The position numbers and the translations under genes were made by a program. The notes beneath the pieces are model-generated. The model had not been told where the DNA came from and did not search any database. It saw only the letters and a program-made list of their open reading frames with translations. From the NCBI GenBank assembly GCA_964571765.1, contig CAZNDH010000001.1:62001-126000 (forward strand): a stretch of 64,000 nucleotides of DNA, written 5' to 3'. Numbering within the stretch: the stretch's first letter is position 1; every line of letters begins with the position of its first letter. Below are positions 1-9,029 of the stretch, one piece after another. The stretch is from ZC4RG35 sp964571765 (GTDB taxonomy: Bacteria > Actinomycetota > Acidimicrobiia > Spongiisociales > ZC4RG35).

Positions 1-28
1 AGGGTCTGGGCAGGGGTACTCGGTGGCC

Positions 29-562
29 ATGAGCGACCAAAGCCCATCGCTCTCCACCAAGCCCCCGTGGCTCAGCGGCACCAATGGTTGGGAGAAGGGG
101 ATCCGCCTGGTCGCCTTCGCCCTCGTCGGTCTCCTCTTGGCCCTGGGTGCCACCGGCTTGCTCGGTGTCCGTACCACCTCGGAACAGGCGATCGGCAACG
201 AATTCGGGTTGACCGTGATCCATGCCTCAGTGACCCGCCCCGGGCTCGCCACCCCCTTCAGCATCCTGGTCACCCGGTCCGACGCCACGCCCCTTCCCTC
301 CCAAGTCACCATCCAGGTCGACTCGGCCTATCTGGCGATGTTCGACGACAACGGGATGGAGCCCCTGCCCGTCTCCTCTTTCAACGAGTCGAAGTCGACG
401 TGGTGGACCTTCGAAGTGCCCGCGGGCCAGACCGAGCTTCGGGTGGATCTCGATGCCCGGATCGAACCCGCGGTCCAATGGGGCAGATCGGCAACCGTTG
501 CGGTCTCCGTTGACGGCGTGACGAAAGTGGAGGCCGACTTCACCACCTGGGTGCTCCCGTGA
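29..562 (+). CDS. Membrane-anchored hypothetical protein
   Basis: I do not recognise a family. The 177-residue product has a hydrophilic N-terminus of about 25 residues, one strong hydrophobic segment (around residues 27-48, rich in Leu, Ala and Gly) and then a region of about 120 residues with alternating hydrophobic residues that reads as an extracytoplasmic beta-sandwich. An N-in single-pass anchor with an external domain is inferred. An in-frame GTG lies two codons upstream at 23, so the exact start is unsure. The YetF-like gene begins 10 bases after the stop, so the two are probably co-transcribed and may act together at the membrane. Confidence 0.6.
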   Translation: MSDQSPSLSTKPPWLSGTNGWEKGIRLVAFALVGLLLALGATGLLGVRTTSEQAIGNEFGLTVIHASVTRPGLATPFSILVTRSDATPLPSQVTIQVDSAYLAMFDDNGMEPLPVSSFNESKSTWWTFEVPAGQTELRVDLDARIEPAVQWGRSATVAVSVDGVTKVEADFTTWVLP

Positions 563-572
563 GGCGGCTCTG

Positions 573-1034
573 ATGGAACTGGTGTTCCGCGCAACAGCCG
601 TCTTCTGGCTTCTCTGGCTGGTGGTCAGGGGGACAGGCAAGCGGTCACTCGCCGAGCTCACCCCGCTCGACCTCATCCTGGTGGTCATCGTCGGCGATCT
701 CGCCCAGCAGGGTGTCACACAGGAGGACATGTCGGTGACGGGCGCAATGGTCGCGGTGTCGGTATTCGTGGCCTGGACATTCCTCGCCGACACCATGGGG
801 AAGAAGTGGCCACGGTCGGCCCGGATCCTCGCCGGAGAGCCGGTGATCGTGGTCCACCGGGGCGTCCCCTTGGAGGACCGAATGAACCGGGAGCGTGTCG
901 ACCTCGATGAGCTGAAGGAGGCCGCCCGGCTCCAGGGGATCTCGAATCTGGCCGACATCGAGTTCGCAGTCCTGGAGACCGACGGGGAGATATCCTTCGT
1001 CAGAGCCGATGACCGGCGTCGAGCAGCGGACTGA
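573..1034 (+). CDS. YetF/DUF421 family membrane protein
   Basis: The 153-residue product matches the DUF421 (YetF) layout: an N-terminal membrane part with the family signature around RGTGKRSLAELTPLDLILVV (residues about 20-39), a second and third hydrophobic stretch to about residue 75, then the small cytoplasmic alpha/beta domain containing GEPVIVVHRG and ending in the typical EFAVLETDGEISF strand. Members are widespread in spore formers and actinobacteria, and their biochemical role is poorly defined. It is shorter than Bacillus YetF (about 230 residues), lacking part of the C-terminal domain. It sits between the anchored unknown and the PolX-like gene with gaps of 10 and 9 bases, so a three-gene operon is likely. 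Confidence 0.85.
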   Translation: MELVFRATAVFWLLWLVVRGTGKRSLAELTPLDLILVVIVGDLAQQGVTQEDMSVTGAMVAVSVFVAWTFLADTMGKKWPRSARILAGEPVIVVHRGVPLEDRMNRERVDLDELKEAARLQGISNLADIEFAVLETDGEISFVRADDRRRAAD

Positions 1035-1043
1035 CCAGCAGCC

Positions 1044-2702
1044 ATGGCGACCGCCGAACCGTCCGTGGACAGACGGGGTTTCGCCCGGCTCCTCTGGAAG
1101 CTGGCCGACCTCACCCGAGCCTCAGAGAGCAGGCGCTCGTTCCGGGCCAAGGCCTACCGAACTGCTGTGTGGTCGCTGGACTGGCTCGACGCCGGTCTCG
1201 ACGTCAGCCGCGAGGAAGCCCTGCAGGTCCCGGGCATCGGCCCGGGCGTGGCCTCGCTCCTCGACGAGTACAGGTCCACTGGCTACCTGAGCCAGCTGGT
1301 CCCTCTGGAGGAGGCATACCCCGCTGACTCTGGGAAGCTCCGTCTCCTTCCCCGGATGACCCCGGCCAAGTTACGAGACCTCCATGGCGAGCTCGGGGTG
1401 GATACCACCAAGGACCTCGGGGACGCCATCGAGTCGGGAGCAGCACTGACCATCCGCGGGCTCGGGGAGAGGACTCTCGACTGGTGGTCGAGGATCATCG
1501 CCCTCCCCCCGTCGACAACCGCCGTTCCCGCACATCAGGGTTGGTCGGAAGCAACCAACCTCCTCGGCCATCTGACCGAGCACACCGGGGCCGATGGAGA
1601 GGTGGCCGGAGAGCTTCGCCGTGGCGAGGAGTGGGCGGAGGCAATCCATCTGGTCGTGGTCACCGAGGATCCAGCGGGGTTGGCCCGTTTCCTCGCCGAC
1701 ACCGCTTCCCTGGCCGACAGCCACCAGGACGAGGCTTGGAAGCACCGCGCCCTGACCCACTCGGGGTTGCCGGTGACAATCCAGGCCACTCCGGCAAGCT
1801 CGGCCGGCACCTCGCTGTTCATCGCCACCGGGCCTCGGTCTCACCTCGAGCTGGTGGCCCATCGCGGCTCCCACCCGACCGAAAGGGAGCTCTACGCGGC
1901 ATCAGGGATGGAGTGGGTGCCTCCGCCAGCCCGGGGGCTGGAGCCGGAACGGGCCCATGGTGTCGTGCGCTCGACACAGATCAGAGGTGACCTCCACCTC
2001 CACAGTGAGGCCTCCCCGGACGGCCGGATGACCCTGCGGTCCATCATCGAGCAGGCGGTGGCACGGAGGTACCAGTACCTGCTGATCACCGACCACACCC
2101 AGGGCCTCCGTTTCGGCGGACTCGGAGGAGGCGGTCTGAGGGCGCAAAGGGAGGCAATACTCCGCTACCGGGAGGAGTACCCACAACTGAGGATCTTCCA
2201 CGGTGCGGAGCTGAACATTGCCCCCGATGGCTCACTGGACCTCGACGACGAGGACTTGGCGGTCCTCGACTTTGCCGTGGCCGGGGCCCACTCTCACTTC
2301 GACCTCCCCGGTCAGGAACAGACCGAGCGACTGCTCGGGGCGATGCGACACCCGGTGGTGGCGGTCATTGCCCACCCATTTGGACGGAGAATCGGGCGCC
2401 GGCCCGCCATGGACCTCGACATGGACCGGGTCAGCAAAGTGGCCGCCGACCAGGGTGTGGCTCTGGAGACCAATGGCCACCGGGATCGCCTCGACCTTCC
2501 CTCGGAATGGCTGGTCAGGGCAGCGGAGCACGGTGCCATGTTCGCCGCCAACAGCGATGCCCACCGTATCGCCGAAATGGACAACATCGACAACGCGGTG
2601 GCCAGCCTGCAGCGAGCCGGCATCGGCCCCGAGCGCGTGATCAACACATTCGGAGTCGAGAAGCTCTCCGAGTGGGCAATGCGCCGGAGATCAGGGACGT
2701 AG
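1044..2702 (+). CDS. PolX-like protein: HhH domain, degenerate polymerase, intact PHP domain
   Basis: The 552-residue order is that of bacterial PolX: an N-terminal helix-hairpin-helix region (PGIGPGVASLL near residue 60), a second HhH (IRGLGERTL), a polymerase-beta-like palm, and a C-terminal PHP phosphoesterase domain. The PHP metal ligands look complete: DLHLHS (H318, H320), ITDHT, GAELN, GAHSHFD, IAHPFG, ETN and NSDAH. In the palm the usual GDID metal site after LRRG reads EAIH (residues 199-202), and the later VDLR strand reads VTIQ (T245 in place of Asp), so all three catalytic aspartates are missing. Exonuclease or AP-endonuclease activity of the PHP domain may remain. Its 3' end overlaps the convergent trpA by 12 bases. 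Confidence 0.85.
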   Translation: MATAEPSVDRRGFARLLWKLADLTRASESRRSFRAKAYRTAVWSLDWLDAGLDVSREEALQVPGIGPGVASLLDEYRSTGYLSQLVPLEEAYPADSGKLRLLPRMTPAKLRDLHGELGVDTTKDLGDAIESGAALTIRGLGERTLDWWSRIIALPPSTTAVPAHQGWSEATNLLGHLTEHTGADGEVAGELRRGEEWAEAIHLVVVTEDPAGLARFLADTASLADSHQDEAWKHRALTHSGLPVTIQATPASSAGTSLFIATGPRSHLELVAHRGSHPTERELYAASGMEWVPPPARGLEPERAHGVVRSTQIRGDLHLHSEASPDGRMTLRSIIEQAVARRYQYLLITDHTQGLRFGGLGGGGLRAQREAILRYREEYPQLRIFHGAELNIAPDGSLDLDDEDLAVLDFAVAGAHSHFDLPGQEQTERLLGAMRHPVVAVIAHPFGRRIGRRPAMDLDMDRVSKVAADQGVALETNGHRDRLDLPSEWLVRAAEHGAMFAANSDAHRIAEMDNIDNAVASLQRAGIGPERVINTFGVEKLSEWAMRRRSGT

Positions 2703-3452
2703 TGACTCGACGAAGCTTGCCGGGTCGCCCCTAGCTCCGACCACCTCGACCAGGGCGGAGCCGACGACTATCCCGTCGACGTGGGCGGCAAGTGCCTCCA
2801 CTTGCGACCGGGACCTGACCCCGAATCCGGCCATGAGCGGGCGAGAGGTCGACTCCCGGGCCTGGTCCAAGTAGTCGAGTAGCTCGTCGGGCAGGGCCAG
2901 GTCGCCTCCGGTGATCCCGGTGGTGGTCACCGCATAGAGGAACCCGCCGGTGGACCCACCCAGCGATGCCATCCTCTCCGTAGGGGTGGCCGGTGAGACC
3001 AGACGAACCAGGTCGACTCGGGCCGGTGCCAGCACCTCCTCGAGCGGGCCACTCTCTTCGGGGGTGAGGTCGGGGACGATCAGCCCGGACACCCCGGCGC
3101 TGACAAGTCGCTCACCAAGACGGTCGAGGCCGTAGGCGAGGAAAGGGTTGTAATACCCCATGAGCAAATAGGGCGCCTCAAGGGAGTCGCCCACCCGGTC
3201 GAGCATGTCGAAGATCGACTCCAGGGTGATCCCTGTGCCCAGGGCGGAGAAGCCTGCCTCCTGGATGGTCCGCCCGTCGGCGATGGGATCGGTGAAAGGG
3301 ACCCCGATCTCCACAACGTCGGCCACCGCGGCGACCCGGGCCAGGATGGTGGGAAACCCGTCCTCGGATGGGTAACCGGCCATCAGGTAGGCGCACACCG
3401 CCGGGCCATCGACCGAGCGGATCGCCTCCTCGATCGTCGCCTGCGAGCTCAT
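2691..3452 (-). CDS. trpA: Tryptophan synthase alpha chain
   Basis: Cleaves indole-3-glycerol phosphate to indole and glyceraldehyde-3-phosphate and passes indole to TrpB through the alpha2-beta2 tunnel. The 253 residues form a full-length TIM barrel. The signature VEIGVPFTDPIADG carries the catalytic pair E48 and D59, and the phosphate-binding GFGVRS and GSALVE loops are present near the C-terminus. It is the last gene of the trp operon; its ATG overlaps the trpB stop by 4 bases, implying translational coupling. The stop lies inside the 3' end of the oppositely oriented PolX-like gene, leaving no room for an intergenic terminator. Confidence 0.97.
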   Translation of the reverse strand: MSSQATIEEAIRSVDGPAVCAYLMAGYPSEDGFPTILARVAAVADVVEIGVPFTDPIADGRTIQEAGFSALGTGITLESIFDMLDRVGDSLEAPYLLMGYYNPFLAYGLDRLGERLVSAGVSGLIVPDLTPEESGPLEEVLAPARVDLVRLVSPATPTERMASLGGSTGGFLYAVTTTGITGGDLALPDELLDYLDQARESTSRPLMAGFGVRSRSQVEALAAHVDGIVVGSALVEVVGARGDPASFVESLRP

Positions 3453-4651
3453 CCGGACCCCTCCTCGCCGACGATCAGCCCCAAATCCTTGTCACCCCGG
3501 CCGGAGAGGCATATGAGGATCCTCGCCCCGGGATGCTCGGCCGCCCAGCGGCGAGCCCCGGCCAGGGCATGGGCCGACTCCAGGGCAGGGAGTATCCCCT
3601 CGAGCCGGGTGCACTCGTGGAGGGCCTCGAGCGCCTGGTCGTCATCGGCCTCGATGTAACCAGCCCGTCCCGTGTCGCGGAGCATGGCGTGCTCCGGGCC
3701 GACGCCCGGGTAGTCGAGTCCCGGGGCCACGGAGTGAGTGTCGGCCACCTGGCCGTCGCCGTCCTGAAGGAGCGGTGAGAACGCCCCGTGGAGGACACCG
3801 GGCACGCCCCGGCCCAAAGTGGCCGAATGGGAGGCCCCGCTTCCCCCGGCCTCGACCCCGAGCAGGGCCACCCCTGCATCGTGGACGAAGGGATGGAACA
3901 TCCCGATGGCGTTCGAGCCACCCCCGACGCAGGCCACCACCACCCCGGGCAGCCCTCCGGTGGTTTCCTCGAACTGGGCCTTGGCCTCGATGCCTATCAC
4001 CGATTGGAAGGAGCGCACCATCCACGGATAAGGATGGGGACCAACCGCTGAGCCGAGCAGATAGTAGGTGCCGTCGGGGTCGGACACCCAGTCGCGCATC
4101 GCCTCGTTGATGGCCGCCCGAAGGGTCCGATCGGCCACGTCGACCTCGACCACCTCGGCACCGAGGAGCCTCATCCGCTCCACGTTGGGCTTCTGGCGGA
4201 CCACGTCGAGCGAGCCCATGTAGACCCGGCAGGGCAAGCCGACCCGAGCCGCCGCAGCCGCGGTGGCCACCCCGTGCTGACCCGCGCCCGTCTCGGCGAT
4301 CACCCGGGATGCCCCCATCCGTCGGGCAAGGAGGGCCTGGCCGATTGCATTGTTGATCTTGTGGGCACCGGTGTGGCACAGGTCTTCACGCTTCAACCAC
4401 ACCTCGGCCGCCCACTCCCGGCCAAGACCGGGTGCAGCGGTGAGAGGGGTGGGTCGCCCCACGAAGTCGCGTAACTCGTCGCCGAGGGCAGCCCGGAACC
4501 GGGGGTCGGCGAAGGCTTCGAGCGTCGCCGCCTCGAGCCGCTCCAAGGCCGGGACCAGCGTTTCGGGCACATACCTACCCCCGTAGGCCCCGAAGCGGCC
4601 ACCGACAGGTGGCGATCCTTCGAGAAATCCCTCGATGATGGTGGCGGTCAT
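3449..4651 (-). CDS. trpB: Tryptophan synthase beta chain
   Basis: PLP enzyme that condenses indole with serine to tryptophan. The 400-residue protein has the family start GGRFGAYGGRYVPETL, the PLP lysine K98 in HTGAHKINN, the ETGAGQHG loop, and the phosphate-binding GGGSNAIG. It is the classical TrpB1 type (about 400 residues) rather than TrpB2. It overlaps trpF upstream and trpA downstream by 4 bases each. The C-terminal metal-site region, including the final CLSGRGDKDL, is conserved. Confidence 0.97.
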   Translation of the reverse strand: MTATIIEGFLEGSPPVGGRFGAYGGRYVPETLVPALERLEAATLEAFADPRFRAALGDELRDFVGRPTPLTAAPGLGREWAAEVWLKREDLCHTGAHKINNAIGQALLARRMGASRVIAETGAGQHGVATAAAAARVGLPCRVYMGSLDVVRQKPNVERMRLLGAEVVEVDVADRTLRAAINEAMRDWVSDPDGTYYLLGSAVGPHPYPWMVRSFQSVIGIEAKAQFEETTGGLPGVVVACVGGGSNAIGMFHPFVHDAGVALLGVEAGGSGASHSATLGRGVPGVLHGAFSPLLQDGDGQVADTHSVAPGLDYPGVGPEHAMLRDTGRAGYIEADDDQALEALHECTRLEGILPALESAHALAGARRWAAEHPGARILICLSGRGDKDLGLIVGEEGSG

Positions 4652-5247
4652 CCCTGGCTCACCCTTTCCGCGGCACGCGCCGCCTCGACAAAGCGCCGGA
4701 TCTTCTCAGGATCCTTGACACCGGGGAGCATCTCGACTCCGCTGCTGACATCGACCCCGAAGGGCCGTACCGCGGCGATCGCCCCGGCCACGTTGCCAGG
4801 GTCGAGACCACCGGCGAGAACCAGTCGGCGCTCCCGGGCAAGGCGGGCGGCCTCGCCCCAATCGGCGACCGCCCCGATACCGCTCACCGATCCCTCGTAG
4901 AGGATCATGCCCCCAAACATGGCGTCGGGAACCTGGTTGCCTTCCCTGAACACCGGTAGGAAGCCAACGCGTGGGGGAAGCTCGATCGGCGACCCGGCAT
5001 CGGCCTGGACCATGTCGGGGGTGAAGACTTCGAGGACCCAATCGACATCGTCCTGGTGGGGGGTGAGGAACACCGCAACCCGGATCACTTCCTCGGGGAT
5101 GGCGGCGGAGATTCGCCGGGCCTCCTGGGGCGACACCCTTCGTGCCGAAGGGGCGAAGACCAGACCTATGGCATCGGCTCCGGCCCGGGCGGCGGTGATC
5201 GCCGACTCCGGCTCGGTGATCCCGCATATCTTGACGAAGAGGCTCAC
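4648..5247 (-). CDS. trpF: Phosphoribosylanthranilate isomerase
   Basis: Amadori isomerisation of phosphoribosylanthranilate to CdRP, the third step of tryptophan synthesis. The 199-residue TIM barrel starts with the typical FVKICGIT containing the catalytic-base Cys (C8), and the catalytic Asp lies in PFGVDVSSGVE near the C-terminus. Two family motifs are altered: the usual VQLHG reads VQADAG, and the strand normally giving LLDS reads ILYEG. The length and remaining signatures still support the assignment. A separate trpF is notable because many actinobacteria (Streptomyces, Mycobacterium) use the dual-function PriA for this step; here hisA is also present. It overlaps trpC and trpB by 4 bases. 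Confidence 0.93.
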   Translation of the reverse strand: MSLFVKICGITEPESAITAARAGADAIGLVFAPSARRVSPQEARRISAAIPEEVIRVAVFLTPHQDDVDWVLEVFTPDMVQADAGSPIELPPRVGFLPVFREGNQVPDAMFGGMILYEGSVSGIGAVADWGEAARLARERRLVLAGGLDPGNVAGAIAAVRPFGVDVSSGVEMLPGVKDPEKIRRFVEAARAAERVSQG

Positions 5248-6032
5248 CGTGCCCGGCTCCTAACCGCCTGGCGGCCGGCGGCGACCAGCCCGGCGACCAG
5301 CCTCGCCGGATCGTCGGTCGTGGAGAGCGAGGTGCCCACGAGCCCCATTCGGTAACCGAGGCCAGCCACCGCGGCCACGTCATCGGGGCCCTCGATGCCG
5401 CTCTCGGCAACGAGGACCAAGCCCGGAGGCACCAGGGGCGCCAGCCGCCGGAACCGGTCGAATTCGACCGACAGGTCGGTGAGATCCCGGCAGTTGACCC
5501 CGAGGAGCACCGGGCGGTCGAGCACCGTCGAAGCCGTCTCGAGATCGGTTTGGTCGAACACCTCCACCAGGGGGAACATCCCCAGCTCCAGGGTGGCGTC
5601 GACCATCTCGACGAGAAGACTCCTACCGAGGATCCGGGTGATTATGAGGACGCCGGAGGCCCCATGCTCCCTGGCCTCGACGACCTGCTCCGGGGAAACC
5701 AGGAAGTCCTTACGCATCACAGGGATGTTCACCGCGGCGGCCACACCGGCCAGGTGGGTCAACGAGCCGTCGAAGACCTCGGGCTCGGTGAGCACCGAGA
5801 TGGCGGCGGCCCCTCCCCTGGCAAACTCGATGGCCATGGCGACCACCCTGGCCAGGTCGTCGCCGGCGGGAGCGAGCCGGCCCGAAGCGGGGCCGCGCAG
5901 CTTGACCTCGGCGATCAGGTCGAAGCCGGCTGCGGAGAGCGCCAGCGGGATCACCGAGGGCATCGGCCGGGGTGGGACTGCGGTAACCCGGGCGCGGCTG
6001 GCTGCGGCCATGTCGGCGAGGAAGTCAGCCAA
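5244..6032 (-). CDS. trpC: Indole-3-glycerol phosphate synthase
   Basis: Ring-closing decarboxylation of CdRP to indole-3-glycerol phosphate. All six catalytic residues known from the family can be placed: Glu and Lys in AEVK, Lys in MRKDF, Glu in LVEVFD, Asn in GVNCRD and Glu in AESGI. The phosphate-binding GTSL is near the C-terminus. The first loop is unusual: the common KRxSPSxG reads KLRGPASG. I place the start at the TTG one base after the trpD stop because a purine-rich ribosome site (GGGGAAGGGGGG) precedes it and the resulting 262 residues fit the family; the first ATG is at 6011. The open frame extends upstream, but only as a shadow of trpD. Confidence 0.92.
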   Translation of the reverse strand: MADFLADMAAASRARVTAVPPRPMPSVIPLALSAAGFDLIAEVKLRGPASGRLAPAGDDLARVVAMAIEFARGGAAAISVLTEPEVFDGSLTHLAGVAAAVNIPVMRKDFLVSPEQVVEAREHGASGVLIITRILGRSLLVEMVDATLELGMFPLVEVFDQTDLETASTVLDRPVLLGVNCRDLTDLSVEFDRFRRLAPLVPPGLVLVAESGIEGPDDVAAVAGLGYRMGLVGTSLSTTDDPARLVAGLVAAGRQAVRSRAR

Positions 6033-6033
6033 C

Positions 6034-7053
6034 CTACGACCCCCCTTCCCCGCTGAAGGTGGCGATTCGCTCGAGCACCCCGCTCGCCCGCCCGTCGTCG
6101 ATCGCCGCCGCCGCCTCGGCGATCCCCTCCCGGGGAGAATCGACCTTCCCCGAGACCCTGAGGGCCAGGGAGGCTCCGAGCACCAGGGCGTTGCGGTGGG
6201 CTCCCCGAGCGCCCTCCATGACCAGGCGCAACTCGGCGGCGTTGGCATCGGCATCCCCACCGGCCAGGTCTCCGGGCTGGCAGCGGGTCAGCCCCATGTC
6301 CAAGGGATCCTCGATCGACTCCCGGGTCGACCCGGGGGCCACCTCGATGAGGTGGTAGGGCCCGACCGGCGTGGGCTCGTCCCATCCGGGGGCGCCGTGG
6401 ACCACGTAGGCCCGGTCCACATCCATGCCGGAGAGAGCCTCGGCGAGCCGACGGGCGCTCTCCAGACTGTTGGCTCCGATCACGGCGAACCCAGGCCCGG
6501 CAGGGTTGGCCAGGGGACCCACCAAGTTGAAGATGGTCCCTACCCCGAGAGCGCCCCGGACCGGGGCGATCGACTTCATCGCCGGGTGGTAGTGGGGGGC
6601 GAAGAGGAAGGTGAAGCCGCTCGCCTCGAGCAGGGCCGCGGCTGCCTCACCAGCGAGGGGGATGCCCAGGCCCAGGGCGGCGAGCACGTCGGCGCTGCCG
6701 CTTCGGCTCGACACCGAGCGGTTGCCGTGCTTGACCACTGCCTGGCCCGCGGCCGCGGCGACCAAGGCGGCACCTGTCGAGAGGTTGAGGCTCCCCGAGC
6801 GGTCCCCTCCGGTGCCGACGACGTCTACCGCCGAGGAGACATCACCTAGAGGGGGCCGCACCGCCCGGAGTCGGAGGGCGGTGGCAAAAGCCCGCAACTC
6901 GGTGGGGGTCTCACCCTTTGCCTTCAGCGCCACCAGCACCGCCCCAGCCATCACCGGGTCGGCCTGTGGATCGGTGAGATCCTCGAAGAGACCAGTGGCG
7001 GTCTCGTGGTCGAGGTGCTCCCCGGCCACCAGGAGTTCCAATACCTCCCTCAT
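6034..7053 (-). CDS. trpD: Anthranilate phosphoribosyltransferase
   Basis: Transfers the phosphoribosyl group of PRPP to anthranilate. The 339-residue product has the N-terminal helical domain followed by the PRPP and metal motifs: VDVVGTGGD (residues about 76-84), the NLSTG loop, KHGNRSVSSRSGSAD and, later, FNLVGPLANP. These are the standard type III phosphoribosyltransferase signatures. TrpD is separate from TrpG, unlike the enterobacterial fusion. Its start overlaps the trpG stop by 4 bases, and trpC follows after one base. Confidence 0.96.
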   Translation of the reverse strand: MREVLELLVAGEHLDHETATGLFEDLTDPQADPVMAGAVLVALKAKGETPTELRAFATALRLRAVRPPLGDVSSAVDVVGTGGDRSGSLNLSTGAALVAAAAGQAVVKHGNRSVSSRSGSADVLAALGLGIPLAGEAAAALLEASGFTFLFAPHYHPAMKSIAPVRGALGVGTIFNLVGPLANPAGPGFAVIGANSLESARRLAEALSGMDVDRAYVVHGAPGWDEPTPVGPYHLIEVAPGSTRESIEDPLDMGLTRCQPGDLAGGDADANAAELRLVMEGARGAHRNALVLGASLALRVSGKVDSPREGIAEAAAAIDDGRASGVLERIATFSGEGGS

Positions 7054-7658
7054 CGGGTGACCTCCCCCACTCTTGACCCGATCGGAGCCACCTCCATGGC
7101 CAGAAAGTTGTCGAGCAGACGACTGCCCTCGGGTGTGAGCACCGACTCCGGGTGGAACTGCACTCCCTCGATGGGGAGCTCACGGTGGCGAACCCCCATC
7201 ACCTCGCCGTCCCAAGTGGTGGCGGTCACCTCGAGTGTTTGGGGAAGCTGGTCCACCGCCAGTGAGTGGTATCGCCCGGCGAGGAAGGGCTGGGGCATGC
7301 CCTGGTAAACACTCCGAGAGTCGTGGTGGACCTCGGACGCCTTGCCATGCATCAAGGACCGCGCCGACCCGACAACACCACCGAACACCGCGGCGATGGC
7401 CTGGTGACCCAGGCACACACCGAGAATGGGGACCCGGCCCGCCGCCGCCGAGATGATCCCCATAGACGCTCCGGCGTGCTCCGGGCGCCCCGGACCGGGC
7501 GAGACCACCAGGTGGGTGGGCTCGAGCAGGTCGAGGTCGGCCACCTCGACCTGGTCGCTGTAGCGGACAGTGACCTCGGCCCCCAGGGTGAGGAACGCCT
7601 GGACCAGGTTGTAGGTGAAGGAGTCGTAGTTGTCGACCATCAGAAGGTGGGCCCTCAC
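7050..7658 (-). CDS. trpG: Anthranilate synthase glutamine amidotransferase subunit
   Basis: Supplies ammonia from glutamine to TrpE. The 202-residue class I amidotransferase begins with the family DNYDSFTYNLVQ, has the oxyanion-strand SPGPGRPEHAG, the nucleophile C82 in GVCLGHQ, and H169 and E171 in GVQFHPESVLT. The last motif is typical of TrpG/PabA. Because the gene lies between trpE and trpD the primary role is tryptophan, but it could also serve aminodeoxychorismate synthase, as in Bacillus; no pabB is visible here. It overlaps trpE and trpD by 4 bases each. Confidence 0.95.
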   Translation of the reverse strand: MRAHLLMVDNYDSFTYNLVQAFLTLGAEVTVRYSDQVEVADLDLLEPTHLVVSPGPGRPEHAGASMGIISAAAGRVPILGVCLGHQAIAAVFGGVVGSARSLMHGKASEVHHDSRSVYQGMPQPFLAGRYHSLAVDQLPQTLEVTATTWDGEVMGVRHRELPIEGVQFHPESVLTPEGSRLLDNFLAMEVAPIGSRVGEVTR

Positions 7659-8989
7659 AGTCCCTCCTCGGCCAGGACGAGGGCGGCGGCCATGGCGGCT
7701 CCCTTGGAGAGGACCTCGTGGTGCTCCCGCTCCGGGCTGGAGTCGGCCACGATGCCGGCGCCCGCCTGATAGGTGTAGCTGTCTCCCTCGAAGACGATGG
7801 TGCGGATGGTGATGGCATGGTCCATCGAGCCTTCACGCCCGAAGTACCCCACGGTGCCCGAGTAGAGACCCCGGGGAGCCGGCTCGAGCTGGTCGATGAG
7901 CTCGATGGCAGCCAGCTTGGGGGCGCCGACCACTGTGCCCGCAGGGAAGGTGGCGGCGAACAGGTCGAAGGCGTCGAGCCCGGGACGAATGTGGCCGTTG
8001 ACCCCGCTCACCATGTGCATCACATGGCTGTATCGCTCGATGCTCCGATACGGGTCTACCTTGACCGAGCCGGCCACCGCTACCCGGCCCAGGTCGTTAC
8101 GGGCCAGATCGACCAGCATGACGTGCTCGGCGGCCTCCTTGGGGTCGGCGAGCAGCTCCTCTTCCAGACGGTGATCCTCCTCGGTGTCGGCGCCCCGGGG
8201 CCGGGTGCCGGCGATCGGCCACAGTTGGGCTTCATCCCCGTTCAACCGGACCAGGGCCTCCGGCGAGGAACCGACCATTTGTTGCTCCCCGAAGTCGAGG
8301 AAGTACATGTACGGAGACGGATTGAGGAGGCGTAGGGCCCGGTACACCTGGAAGGGGTGGAGGTCGTGACGACCGGAGAAGCCGATGGAGAGCACCAGCT
8401 GGTAGACGTCACCGGCGGCGATACTCCCCCGTGCCAGCTCCACCTTGGCAAGGAAGTCCGGCCGGCTGATGGTGGGCTGGGGAGGTTGATGGGATCCCGC
8501 TGCAGGCCCGGGGGGCAAAGGCCCGGCGAGGAGGGAGACCACCTCACCACGCAGTGCCGGTCGCGATCTCTCGTCACCATGGAGCAGGGCAATGCGTCTG
8601 GTGAGATGGTCGAACACCAGGACCGAACCGGCCGCCATGTAGGAGGCGACCGGCCGGTCCACCACACGGGGAGACGGGAGCCGATGGAATGAGCGCACCA
8701 GGTCGAACCCGGCCACACCCACCAGCCCACCGGAGAATCGCCCGGTTCCCAGGGACGGGTGAAGGGTCGGCACCGCGACGAGCCCCTCGCGGAGTCGGGA
8801 AAGCACCGCCTCGGTGGGACCGGCCTCCAGGTCGAGGCGGGTCGTATCCCCAAAGCCGATGAACGAGTACCTCCCCAGGTTGCCTCCCTCCACCGACTCC
8901 AACAGGTACCGGGGACCGAGCGGGGCCAGCTTGAGGTAGGCCGACACCGGTGTATGCAGGTCGGCTGCTATGTCGAATGGTGGGTGCAT
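7655..8989 (-). CDS. trpE: Anthranilate synthase component I
   Basis: Converts chorismate plus ammonia to anthranilate and is normally the feedback-inhibited entry point. The 444-residue product has the N-terminal LLESVEGGNLGRYSFIGF region containing the tryptophan-binding LLES motif, followed by the chorismate-binding domain with PSPYMYFLDFG, GSSPEALVRL, IAGTRPRG, HVMLVDLARNDLGRV, FPAGTVVGAPK and the C-terminal QAGAGIVADSSPE. I chose the ATG at 8989: an in-frame GTG at 9043 falls inside the attenuator stem and cannot be a sensible start. It is the first structural gene after the trpL attenuator. Confidence 0.95.
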   Translation of the reverse strand: MHPPFDIAADLHTPVSAYLKLAPLGPRYLLESVEGGNLGRYSFIGFGDTTRLDLEAGPTEAVLSRLREGLVAVPTLHPSLGTGRFSGGLVGVAGFDLVRSFHRLPSPRVVDRPVASYMAAGSVLVFDHLTRRIALLHGDERSRPALRGEVVSLLAGPLPPGPAAGSHQPPQPTISRPDFLAKVELARGSIAAGDVYQLVLSIGFSGRHDLHPFQVYRALRLLNPSPYMYFLDFGEQQMVGSSPEALVRLNGDEAQLWPIAGTRPRGADTEEDHRLEEELLADPKEAAEHVMLVDLARNDLGRVAVAGSVKVDPYRSIERYSHVMHMVSGVNGHIRPGLDAFDLFAATFPAGTVVGAPKLAAIELIDQLEPAPRGLYSGTVGYFGREGSMDHAITIRTIVFEGDSYTYQAGAGIVADSSPEREHHEVLSKGAAMAAALVLAEEGL

Positions 8990-9029
8990 CGCTCCCGTTC
9001 GGTCCGGGGATCGGGAGATGTGCCCTTCC

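Noticed and set aside
5395..6849. A 484-codon open frame on the plus strand across trpC and trpD
   Set aside because: Antisense shadow caused by high G+C; no domain pattern, while the minus strand encodes well-conserved enzymes.
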